A stretch of 64,000 nt of DNA from assembly GCA_022376465.1 (NCBI GenBank), contig JACDTU010000011.1, positions 1,054,001 through 1,118,000 of the forward strand, given 5' to 3'. The translations under genes and the position numbers were made by a program. Positions 10,299-21,371 of this stretch are shown here, in pieces (position 1 is the first letter of the stretch; every line of letters begins with the position of its first letter). Under the pieces are notes generated by a model. That model was not told the DNA's origin. It was given only the letters and a program-made list of their open reading frames with translations, and did no database searches. This DNA is from Cubamyces lactineus (Eukaryota > Basidiomycota > Agaricomycetes > Polyporales > Polyporaceae).

Positions 10299-12833
10299 TT
10301 ACGACTTCCGCGTACTGACTCGTGGACGCGCACTAGACTTCTTCCCAGTCAGTGCTGCTCGTGTCCGTGTACTTCGCCGAAGGTTAGATGATGGTGGTCC
10401 AGGAGGAAGGGTAGGGTGACGTTCCATCGCCCGGGCCTTCTTTGACTCCTGCTGACTGCTATGGTCGTCAGGAGGGCGTTTGTCCCGAAGTGGCGAGGAC
10501 CGGAGCAGCGACGTCATAGAGACGTCTTCTATATAATCGAACCTCGAGATCTCATGGACCGTACGATTGTCGCGCTCGAGATTGTGGGACTGGAGGAAGT
10601 CTTTCCAGAACGCGTCGAGTCTCTCGGCCGTCCACATATCCTTGTACTCCGCTTTGAGTTCTGGAGGAGGGCGATGGTAGTCCATCACGGTATTGATCCA
10701 CTCAGCGAAAGCCGCGTCCCCAAATTGTACGTGGTTGGTCCACAGACGGTCGGAAGCATTAACCGACTTGCCTTCTCCTCCTATTTGGCCTCCCTTGAAA
10801 CGGCTCGAACGTTCGAATAGGCCGGTGTGCATGGTCGTTAAGTCGTCCGTAGACAGGTTGTGTGGGAGATAGAACAGCCCACAATATAGGACTACCCAGA
10901 GGAGTGCTTCCATATCGTCTTGGAACGTGTGCCTGCGGAGTTCGTATCCAGCGCGAAGCATTCGTATGGACATGAACGCCCACGTGCCCTGATGTATGTA
11001 CGTTGAGACAAAACGCAGCGTGAGATGAATGAAGTAGAACTTGCCGTTCGTCCGACATGTTCAGCCTCCCCTTGGTCATCCACACGATCGGAAGTTTCCC
11101 AATCAATCAAATACCCTCTGCGCGCCGTATCTCCCGGCTCTTTGACCATGATGATGTTGCCCACACTCAGATCTCTGTGTATGCGGGAGACCTTGACCAG
11201 AGCGTCTCTCATCGCTACATGACGCTTATGAGCCCCGAAAAGTACGAGGGGAGGACATTATCGCACCAACGAATACATCATATGTTGCTCGGAGGAGCTC
11301 TTCTGTGCCCCTGAGCGTTTTCAGACTATAACCCACAGTAAAGGTAACCAAGCGATAGTGCCTTAGAACGCCGACTTCTACGCGTTTTCCTTCAACGGAG
11401 CATACCCATGGGGCGTCTACCCAATCATTCGTCTGAGTAACTTGGTACGTTGGTCCTGATCCCACATATGAGCACCTTACGGTTGAATGAGAGAGCTCAC
11501 GTACGAGTAGTAGCGCTAGGCGATCCGAGACGGACGTCCAAAACGTCTCCATGTGCGGCCAAATCAGGTACATTGCGTACAGCTGATTCGTTGAGTTGGA
11601 GCAGGATGGCACCTTCTGTCTCTGTATGCGAGGGGGAACGCCAAGTGTCCTTGAGGAATGCCACTTGTCCTGTGATGACCTGAACGGCCCAATAGCCCCT
11701 TGTGCAACGACCCGCTAAAGTCAGCGGCGAAACGACAGGCCGCGACACGAGATAATGATGGGCATGGACGACCCCGGACTCGTGGGATTCAAAGACGCAC
11801 ACAACAGCCACACGATTGGGCTGATAATGAGCAGAAACAGCCTTGTTAAGCTCCTCGCCTGTGACATCCAGCTGGGCTGAGACGTGATTTCTGACGGAGT
11901 CCCGGAAAAGTGCTTCTTCAGCAGGGGAGGCCAACTTGATGGTGATGTCGAAACCGCGTTGTGCATCGGAGAGCGCGGAAAATCTCCACAGGAATTCAGT
12001 GAGCAGTTCCGGGCGCTCTCTGATATCGAAAGCCTGGGTTACGATGCATCCCGCACGGTCCCAGCGATACAGTCGAGCAAAAGAGCCGGACATGGATATC
12101 GAGAACAAGAACATGCGCTGCTGCCTAGCAAAGATCTCGGTAGCAAAAGCTATACTGAGACCGAACGCTTTCTCGGCTTCTTCATACACTGATTCGTCGG
12201 CTATGTCGCGAAGCAACTCGTGCGACGTAGGCGTATCCGCAGGTCCAGGCGGCGGATCCTCGAAGAAATCGACATCAGGCTTGGGCGAAACTTTGATGAA
12301 GAGCTCAGCATAGCCTAGTTCAGTTCGTAGTATATGGTCAGCTTTCCGTACGGGTGCCACATTCGTTGTCGCAAAGCAGCAGATATCCGGCTTGGCATAA
12401 CCAACACGCATCGGGCGCGTACTGCGCTCCGCGGTGTTCATGAAGACATACCCCGGGCATCGTGCTTTATGTCGCGTCTTCTTATTCAGCGCGGCGGTCT
12501 AATTAGAGGAGCTGTAGCAGTGGAAGCTGTACTCGTGGACTAGATATGGCGACATACCAATGGAATGTATATACGAGCAGGGACGTCGACCGATCCTGGT
12601 ACTCGTGCGAACGCATTCCTTGACGACAGTCTGCGGCTTGCATCTCCGGAGCCAGGCGGTAAGAACTCGTTCATGAAGAGTTCGATAGGCATAGGGCCAA
12701 GTGTGTACTTCTTCGCGTTGGAGACGTGCCTCCGGAGGCGCGCCATGGCGAGCCTGGGCTCAAGTCCGTAGGTACCAGATAAGTTCTCATTTAGAGCCAT
12801 TGGAACATCGTAGAAAGAGCTCGCAGAGGGCAT
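10299..12833 (-). CDS. FunK1-type fungal protein kinase, copy 1
   Basis: Member of the FunK1 kinase family that is expanded in multicellular Agaricomycetes; targets are unknown. The start MPSASSFYDVPMALNENL opens an N-terminal domain with LGPMPIELFMNEFLPP. After an intron near 12483-12550 the next exon carries RHKARCPGYVFM and a long frame with RCTRGYWAVQV and VAFLKDTWR, the ATP-site part of the fold. The catalytic loop is HRDLSVGN (about 11160-11180) and the metal-binding Asp lies in LIDWETS, so the main catalytic residues are present. GTWAFMSIRML and DDMEALLWVVLYCG follow. The tail is basic and Ser/Pro-rich (SSNLRRSTRTRAAL). The intron before GTWAF (10989-11044) has a GC donor. The neighbour on minus is a second FunK1 gene. 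Likely active; role unknown. Confidence 0.9.
10989..11044 (-). other. GC-AG intron in FunK1 copy 1
   Basis: On minus the exon ends ...GTC GGA CGA ACG, then gcaagttcta...acatcag, then GGC ACG TGG GCG TTC. Splicing gives GRT-GTWAFMS, the expected kinase activation-segment order. The donor gcaagt is the best-matched GC donor form. Length is 56 nt. Confidence 0.8.
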
Positions 12834-13310
12834 ACTGACAAGAAGGTGATGGCGGAAAGGGAAAAGCGAGGGAGGGACGTTACAAACATTTACTCACCGC
12901 AAGCGAAGCTACTACCAGTTCAACCGTGCGACCAAGTTCACCTGCTACATACTAGCGCCGTCACAGCCGCTAGCGCCTACACGTACTTCAACGCGGCGCT
13001 CTGCGCCAGTCACAGCATTACCATTACCATCATCATCACCGACACAACTGCTACCCGTGGCTTTATAGACTGCACTACTCGCATACTACATAGACAGCGA
13101 CCTGGGAGGCTAGAACATTCACCAGCACATCTGAGAGGGGAGTAAGCCGATATTGATCACAAGCTCGTCCGACAAGCAGATGAAGATCGGCACTGCAAAA
13201 TCCCTAGCTATGTCGAACGCGGCTGAAGAACTCTCCTTTCTCGTGTCATGTACAATCATGCGTGGGCGAGCTCGACGCTTGGGCTTCCGGAAAGCTGGAT
13301 GTGGCATGCA
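12834..13310. other. Intergenic region between the FunK1 copies
   Basis: No gene is supported. It should hold the promoter of FunK1 copy 1 and the 3' end of copy 2, both read on minus. A short run of cat/cac-type triplets lies near 13016-13040. Confidence 0.5.
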
Positions 13311-16232
13311 TCAACTTTCCACCGGCAGGCTCAGTGTCCGTCGCCGTGTGTTCAAGTGCCTCGTTAGACACCCCTTTGCCCATAGGCTTTCGCGCTCTGG
13401 ACGGATGTAGTCCCACAATGGTGGTAAGCTCTTCAAGCCCGGAAGTCTATGAGGGTAGGTCTGAATCCCTGTTATCAACATAACCTCATGCAACATGTAG
13501 CTTACCAAGCCTGTCTTCATCTGATCCTCCGTATCTTTCCGCAGGCGTTTCGCCTTCTTTCCAATTGCTGGAGACGGTGCACTTCGTTTGGTCCCGATAG
13601 TGGTGGTAGGTTGGCTAGGAGTACCAAGCGCGATTGCAGGCGCAACACGGCTGTAGTACAGCTGCTCTGCCGCCAGATTGTTGACACTGTCGCCTCGATC
13701 TAAATGGTGGGGCCCACCAAGGAACGTCTTCCAAAACTCGTCCAAGGCCACCGGTGTCCATCGCCCTCTCCGATCATCTGGGGTATCCTCCATTGGAGCG
13801 AGAAAGTCACAGACAGTATTCACCCACGTCTCCATCGCCTGTGATTCCCATTCAATCCGTTCCGTGTAGGAACGATCGTTCTTGTTAGCGTGCTTGTTGA
13901 ATCCTACAGTGGTTTCGCCCTTGAGTTTGGCGGTCGTATCAAAGAACTCGTTGATGAAGTCAACAAGAACGTCCTTGTCCTGGGCAATGCCACATCGCAG
14001 ACGCAAAATGCCGCAGTAAATGACGACATATAGTATAGACTCCATGTCGTCTGTGATGTCATGGCTAGTTTTCTTCCGGGTACCGATAGCTGCTGACAGG
14101 AATTGCCATTGAAGCTATGTGGGTGGTGAACGGGCTGTACCGCATCATAGAAGTCGAACAGAAGTACTCACAGAAGGCCCGTACCCGGATGATTCTATCT
14201 GTTCCCCGGGAACTTGATCCCGACTGCAGGCGTAGTCCCAATCGATGAGGTATCCCCGGCGTGCAGGATATGAGCCAGTCGCATCATTGTCTTGACATCG
14301 ATACAAAACAATATTTCCAGGGTATACATCACGGTGGATACAACGGGCACGCTCGTATGCGTCTTTGAGTGCTACGAAGGCAGACCATAACGAAGAACAA
14401 AGCATCAATATCAGATGCAGTCGACCGACAGACTATGAGAACGTGCACACCTTGGAAAGCGTCATACGTGCTGTGAAGCAGCTCGTGTGTACCAGTCATC
14501 TGTAACAAGTCGAATCCAGCGATGTCCAGAAGTAGCCGATAGTGTAAGCGGGCGACAATCTGCCCTGTCTTCAGATTTCCTGCTTTGGACACCCAGTCTG
14601 CACTGGAATACGCCTGCGTTATCGTCTTTTGCGTCTCTGTATGCGGACAGTTCAAATTAAGCGATGCGAACACTGAATGCAGAGAATACCTTTGAGGACA
14701 TCACCGTCGTCTATCACCTTGGGGATGTTCCGGACACCACGGGAGTGCAGATAGCGTAGAATTGCCCCCTCGGGCTCCACAGTATCAGGATGGTCTCTAC
14801 CCGCGCCCGCGCCGGCGAATCTCCACGTATCTTTGAGGAACACGACCTTCGCCAAGCCTTCCGCCAAAGCATCATCATCGGCCTGTACCGCCCAATACGC
14901 ACGAGTGCAACGGCCAGAGGGAGAGAGGGGGGTGCAGATAGGTCGAGATACGAGCAGCCTGCGAGGCTTGGAGATAGTGCTGCCAGCAGGTAGCGGATGT
15001 AGGGAAACGGCGGTGACGAAACCCGGCATATAGTGCGTGCACAGGCATTTCCGCATGACTTCTGAGTCAGGAGTGCAAAGGAGCTGTGTGCAGATATGAG
15101 CTTTGACGGAGTCGCGGAATAATGTTTCCTCGGTGGGGGTTGCAGGTTGCACAGTACAGTCATAGCCCCGTCCATCGTTAGACAACTTCGAGAAGCACCA
15201 AGCGAATCGACAAAGGAACTCTGGGTGAGAGATGAGGCTAAACGACTCAGAGACGATGATGCCGGCACGATCCATGCGGATCAACCGGGCTTGACAGCGG
15301 CAGACCAAAACCGAGAAGCAAAACGTACGATGCTGTCGAGAACATATCTCTACAGCGTACGACACAGTCTGCCCAAGGACCTGTAGGAGAGTTCGGTATG
15401 TGTCCGTATTGTTATGAAGCTCTCGCCCGTTCCCTCGTTTGCCAAGGAGTAACTGCCACGTCTCGCGATCCACGTCTTCGGAGGGATCCTGGAACGGGTC
15501 TCCGGAGACATGACGCTTGACTTCAATGAAGCTGGCAGCAAATCCCATGTCTGCGCGAGACTTTTTGGCCTGCAATTCAGCAGCCGAGAGATGCTCCTTC
15601 GCGTACAAGATGATATCCGGCTTCGAGGACCCAACGGTCCCGCCGCTATCGTCAGACCGCTCCGACGTCCGCTTGAAGACGAACCCGGGACAGCGCGCTG
15701 GGTTGTTGAGAGCGTCAGCCTGTTATGCATCAACGTCAAAGGTCAAAAGGTATGTGCGAGCTTTGTCAAAGCGCATACTAGGGGTTGATAAAGATCCCTT
15801 TCCCTGGCCTCCCTACGTTCTGCGGATTCTGCCTGTGCAGAGTCGGCCTTGCCGGATTTGGCCTTGATGGCGGCGTTCAAGGTAGCGAAGGCGTCCGTAG
15901 TCGAGGGCATATCGTGCTTGTCGATAGTCCCCCACGATAGAAACGTATCGAGAAATTCGGCGATAGGCATCGGACCAAGGACAGTCCTCTGAGCCTCCGA
16001 TCCCAGCCTCTCGTAGTGTTTGTTAGCGTGTTTGTCGTCAAAGCCAAATCGCTGAGAGTTGTTCTCGGTGTAGGCAATAGGTGTATTCCAGATCCCCCAT
16101 CCGAACGGCTGGCTTATCGTGGTTGACGATGCCACGTCCGTCGGATGAGTGCCATCCTGACGAACAGACTTGCAACCTTCTGAACAACGGGAGATATCTG
16201 GATGAAGGTAAAGAACGCACACTTTCTGTCAT
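13311..16232 (-). CDS. FunK1-type fungal protein kinase, copy 2
   Basis: Same family and exon order as copy 1 but clearly diverged, so the duplication is old. The proposed start at 16232 (MTESVRSLPSS) joins through a 49-nt intron to QPFGWGIWNTPIAYTENN; this start is less sure than the rest. The N-terminal domain has LGPMPIAEFLDTFLSWG and DLYQPLV. The next exon carries RCTRAYWAVQA and VVFLKDTWRF. HELLHSTYDAF precedes an intron and then the catalytic loop HRDVYPGN and LIDWDYA, with the key Asp and Asn present. WQFLSAAIG and DDMESILYVVIYCGIL follow. The activation-segment GTW of copy 1 is not kept. The C-terminal 70 residues after AKRLRKDTEDQ stay open to the stop at 13311 but could contain one more intron starting gtaagc near 13500. 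Role unknown. Confidence 0.87.
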
Positions 16233-17613
16233 CCTTTTTCTAGCTTGTACGGGCGTATCCCGAGTTGCTACGTCGAGTTTGACGATACGTTGCTAGAGAG
16301 AGGGGGGGGAGTGCGGAGACGGTGGGTAGACTGTTAGGATTCGTGGTAGAGAGCACTACCCCGCAACTTCCCACTTACATTCATGGGAACGCTAGTGGGA
16401 AGTCGAAGGCGCTTTCCATTGGGACGAAACCCGCGCAATCGCCGACTACAATGACAAAGAATATGATACCAGCGCGTCGTCGCGCGAATTGCTTCGACTT
16501 GATAGCGGGCCGCACACTTTTGACACGCTTGGGAAAAGGCTGAGCGTTAGCATCCACGCTCGCATATAGAGACAAATTGTGCCTGCCTCTTGTGCATTAG
16601 CGGTATCTTGGCGTGGACTTTGCACGAGGGGCGTGCACGGCCATCGCTATGAGTTTTATCCCAGGCGTCAAGTCACGGTGTCCAGCAATAGGCCCACGGG
16701 TCACCTAACAGAGGATTCGACGCCGGCTACAGCCGACCTGCAATTGTCAGATCGTCGTGCGAAACTCCAAGGGAGCATCTGTGATATTCTTCTTATCACT
16801 GGGCCTCAAAGTAATCGAGCTGAAATAACGCATACTTGTTGGAGGTCTAGCCCCCTATCCCCACAATGGCCTGCTGACTTTCTGCGTGCGACCTGCTGTT
16901 CCTTAACGTCACCGTGAAAAGAAAGGGATGTCATAGCGACTGAACGCACCCTGGGGAATTCGAGAGCCGTATTCAGACGTCTCGTTGTTCATCTTGATCG
17001 TGCACGAGTCAATAGTGAGATGACTCGCAGTGGCCGCGGCGGTAGCGTGTTGTTGACTACGTGGGCGAGAAAACAAGGATTCCCAGCGCTTGCTAACCCG
17101 TGGGTTTCGTCACACGTACGGTACTATATCAGTATCGAGACCACAATGCAGGACGGCCCAGTGAGTGCAACCTACATAGTCTGAAGACTACAGGCTTCCA
17201 CGGGCAAACAGGTTGAAGGGGATCGCAGTTGGGCGTACTGCTACGCTACCGTACTCCTGGTGCTAACCCGCCGTAAACTGACATAAGCGCCAACACAGAA
17301 CCACACAAGCAACTTGTTCAATATCGGTGTTGGCCCGAATTGGACGTAGGCTGTGCTTTAACTTGGGCACCTCTGGCATGGCTGTCACGCATCATTAGCA
17401 TGTTGCTCACCGTTCAGCATTCAACTGAAGCTGATTGAGTATCGGTCGCTGATCGCGTCGCAAAATACAGTATGATACATAATGTGCTGGGTGATCAATC
17501 TACAATGCAGTCGGCGACGGCGACATGAATCGGTCAAGTCAAGTCCGTGCAAGATAGGAAGGCCGAGACGACGAGAAATGTAAATAAGTGGGAGGATGTA
17601 CGGTACGCAATAC
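16233..17613. other. Gene-free region
   Basis: No gene, tRNA or clear mobile element is recognised in about 1.4 kb. Open frames reach 112 codons but lack family similarity and are broken in all frames. A short purine-rich run (gagagagggggggg) lies near 16295-16310, in what should be the promoter of FunK1 copy 2. Confidence 0.5.
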
Positions 17614-20600
17614 TCATGAACTGGGGTATCTGCGGACTTGCGCGCGGCCGGGCGCAGGGCCCGCCGTAGGCACCTTCCGCGTCGGATGTTGCTCAGGTGC
17701 AACGGACTCGCCGACGGGCTTGTCTTTGAACGTCAGGAGATCGTATAATGAGGCGATTTGGTTGCCCTAGGAATCACTTATCAGTACGGGTGCATGCCTA
17801 CTGAGCTCGTGCCACATACCTTCTGTTCTAGGATGTCGATCACCTCTCGCAGGTGATCGGCGAGCACGTTGCGCTTCACGACGTTGGACACGGGGTCCAT
17901 GTCCTTGTACTGGTCGGCAAGCTCAACATAGATGCTACATAGTGTTAGAACACAATGCATCTGATTGTATGCGCGAATAACACACCTCTTGTAGTGCGTA
18001 AAGTCATCTTCAAGCTCTCTGAGCACTCTCGCCAGGACAGTCTGTGGTGGCACCCGACCATCCTGACCTTGAACTCCCGCGTCCCTCTCTTGCCGCTCTC
18101 TCCGCTCATGTGCGTAGTCGTCGGAGCCCTCAGCATACCCTTCGTCCTCCTCTTCCGCCTCTTGCCGTCGCTGCCTCGCACGCTCCTGCTCGTTAAGCCA
18201 CGATGCGGCCTGCTCAACGTTAGGCCTTCGCCGCCGCCTGCGGTGGCACATCGTACACGTCTCAACGTTGTGTTCCGGCGCAGAGAAGAACAGGCGCTCG
18301 AGGCGCGTTCCCCGGATCTGCGGGAAAGGTGCTTCTGGATCGGCGGCCCCCTCGGTTTGAGTGCGGCGTTTCTGTCGGTTTTCGCGGAGCGCGGCAGCGG
18401 GCGTCGGTGCTGCCGGCCGAGGCTGACTCTGTGCTGCTTCCATGCGAGGGGAGGATGGACGGCTGCTCTCGCGAGGACCCTGTTGCCCTGTTGGTGCCTG
18501 TTGAGGTTCCTGGGGGAGAACGGAAGGATCTTGGTCGAAGGCGACGGAGGGTGATGGTGGGCGAGATCCATGCCCTTGGTGGAGAGACCAACTGCGTGAA
18601 CCCTCTTGCGAGTGCGAGCGAGACTGAGAGTGCTCGCTAGAGCGGGAATGCATCGATGCGGAGCGTTCGGATCGACGCTCCTCGATCTCCTGGGTGATGC
18701 GGCTTAGCTCCTCGCTGTCGAGGAATGGCCTGGATCCGCTGAGACTGGGGACCTGAGATGAGGCAAGCGTAGCGTGGTCTGTCCGCATTGTCCTGTCTGC
18801 GGCGGCGGGTCTCCTCCTAGGTGACGGAGTAGGCGACCGACGACTGCTAGATGCAACAGACTCCTCGTCTTCACTGAATTCTTGACGAGAAGGAGCTCGG
18901 ACGACAATTCGCTGCTGTTGCTGTGACTCAAGAGGAGCTTCGTGCTGCTGTGTCGATTGTGAAGCAGAGCTTTCTTCTTCGCTACCGCTTTCTGCGCTCG
19001 CGGATTGCGTCGCTTGCTCCGCCGCAACTGATTGCTCCCGGAAGTTGCGTCGTTCCTTGAGGCCCTCCTCGACAACGCCGCGAAGCACTTCAACCTCGCC
19101 CGCGAGGCGCTCAACTTCCTGACGTAGGCGGTCGATCTCCTTGCTCTTCTCCGCTAACGTTCTTGCGTCGGAATCACGAAGGGCGCGAAGCTCCAGCAAA
19201 AGTTGCTTATGATCTGACAGCTCCGCAGTGAGCCGGGAGAGGTGGGTACGAAGCGTGGTGATCAATGCTTCCAGGGCTGAAACGGCGATGAGCAAACGTC
19301 GGATGTGAAGGAAGGTAACCACATACCCTTCTTTTCCTCTACAGCCGCCTTGTAACGTGCCTCTGCGGCGGCAAGCTCGGCCTCATCTTCTTGAGCCTTT
19401 TTCTGCTGCTGCTGCTTGTGCTGTTGCTGCTGGGGACGGCGGCTCCGAGGGCCAACGGATGTGTTCTCGTCACGGATCGCGCTTTGCTCTAGGATGCGGG
19501 TGCGCTCGCGCGCAACCTCTTTCTTGCAAGCCTCAAGTTCCAATTCAAGCTCCCTCACGCGTCTGCGCGAGACGCTATTCTCGGCCTCTAGATGGGTAAG
19601 CTTGTTCTGAACGACAGTCAGGGTAGCGATAAGGCGCGCTTTACATAATGTGAGCAAAAGCTTCGCAAGTAAAGGTACAAAGACCGTTACCTTCGTGCTC
19701 CGTCGTCTCTTTTGGATCATATCCATAGAATTCCACGTCTACCTTGGCAGGGGAAGCGATCGCTGAAGTGAGGCCAGTGACATCCGGAAGGTGCACACGG
19801 GATTTGAATGGCGTCGAAGGATGCAACGTTCTATCAGCCTTCGTATTCACCGCCCCACGCAGAGGGCTGCGCTGCCCCTTGGGTTTCGAAGCGATGGTGC
19901 TGTGATGGTAAGCCTTGGGGGTCGCTTCCTGTCGCCCCTTGTCTCTGAGAACCGCATCGGCCTCTTCTTCGATCTCACGCGCAAGGCCCCGAGCAAGATT
20001 TGTAAACTTGGATGACTGGTCTCGCTCCTTCAGAGATGGCGTTGCTGGCTGAACGTTAACTTCAGGTTGCAGAGGGCTCTGCGAGAAGCTAGGTTGCGCG
20101 TATGATAGAGACTGGTTCATACGCCGTTGGAACTTCGGAGTCGAAGCTGGTAGGGCGTTGGGCGAGGACGACCGAGGGACATGACGAGACAGTGAGGAAC
20201 GGTCGGGCGTCGGACTTCGGGGAGGCATAGACAGGCTGGCTATGCGCGGGGAAGGGAGTGCTTGTGCGCTACGCGGGCGCTTGGGGGAAAAGGCGATGTG
20301 GCTAAGAGCATCGGAGAGCCTTGGTCTTGACTCGTATTGTGGTTGCGGTGAGCGGGGCTCGGTTGTGTCTGAACTGGATGACGAAGATGTGGAAGAGCGA
20401 GCGGAGCGGATAGTGGCAGGTGGCGCGTGGCCCGACTGTAGCACACGGTCGAGCTCGGCGGTGTCGTCTACGATGAGGGGATCGAAGTCGACTACACTTG
20501 CAGTCTGCAAGGGAAAGAACATGAACGATTAAAACGCGCCACAGCCAGAGAGAAGCGACTGACAATCTGTCGTGACTTTGTAGAGTTCGCGTCAAAGCCT

Positions 20601-21061
20601 TTGAGACGGCCGGCAATGCCAGCGACAATCCCTTGTAAAGGCCGCTCAGGATCGTACTCCGCACCACTGAGGCTAAGATCTCTCCTCCCGCCTCGGCCTC
20701 CAAGTCCGGCACTGATAGTGAGTGCGCTCGCGTGATGAGCTGCAGTTGAGAGTGTCTCTGCTGCGAACGTGTGGGCTCCTTCGTCGGCTTCAGCAGTGTG
20801 GTAAGACCAAGCTTGGAATCTGCTTTGCTCGTGAGGGTCGAAGTCATCGCCTGAGCGGTGGTCAAATGAGGCAAAAGCAGAGAAGGGAGGAGAGGGCATG
20901 GAGTTGTGTCTGGGGTACTCGACGTCGGAAAAGTCGCCTGGAGAAGATGAGAGGTGGAGGGAGAGGTCGGTATGTTGTAGGTTGTGTTCGAGCTGGACAC
21001 GTTGCTGCTCGAGCTCATCGTGACGGATGCTGAGGTCGAGCGCTGCTGCACGCCTCGGCAT
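17614..21061 (-). CDS. Cep57/Ppc89-type spindle pole body protein
   Basis: Probable structural coiled-coil protein of the spindle pole body, like fission yeast Ppc89. Starts MPRRAAALDLSIRHDELEQQ at 21061. A long Ser/Pro-rich, disordered N-terminal half follows (about residues 150-460). Two exons then encode heptad-rich coiled coils (VQNKLTHLEAENSVSRRRVRE and ALEALITTLRTHLSRLTAEL onward), with a Gln-rich stretch QQQQHKQQQQKK between them from CTG/TTG repeats at about 19395-19435. The C-terminal part has LYDLL and LADQYKDMDPVSNVVKRN and HLREVIDILEQK, the Cep57 microtubule-binding type domain. The last exon reads GNQIASLYDLLTFKDKP and stops at 17614. About 1,050 residues. A CxxCxRRRRRRPN block (TCMCHRRRR type, about 18240) lies before the final domain. 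Divergent from BMS1. Confidence 0.85.
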
Positions 21062-21371
21062 GGTTGCTCGTCGTCGTCTTAGGTGTCGCCGGGAAAGATG
21101 TATGGGAGAAGCGGGGGCTGGAACAGCTGAGACCGCGTGGAGGGAAGACGAGCAAGCCGTGGTTCAAGGCATAAGCGCCCGCTTCCCTTCAACAAGAACG
21201 CGTTCGTCACGTGCGCGTACCGCGTAAGCCCTAACCCTAGCAAACGCTCCGCTTACACGGCACTGTAATTTTCGAAAGCGCCGGTCCGATCACACTTGCT
21301 TTCAGATTCCAGGTCGGGGTTGGCTCCGGGTGTGCTCCTGCTCGCGCACGTCTTCTCTTATCCTGGCCACC
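21062..21371. promoter_or_regulatory. Bidirectional promoter with telomere-like motif and E-box
   Basis: Only 310 bases separate the Ppc89-type start (minus) and BMS1 start (plus). It contains CACGTG at 21208-21213 and CCCTAACCCTAG at 21229-21240, two near copies of the telomere unit. Telobox-like elements are known in ribosome-biogenesis promoters of other eukaryotes; a role here is inferred. Confidence 0.5.

Noticed and set aside
6864..16232. Biosynthetic or metabolic cluster linking phosphatase, kinases and beta-mannosidase
   Set aside because: No backbone synthase, regulator or shared promoter element; the neighbourhood looks like chance order.
16233..17613. Possible transposon relic in the 1.4-kb empty region
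   Set aside because: I looked for long terminal repeats, target duplications and reverse transcriptase or transposase motifs and saw none.
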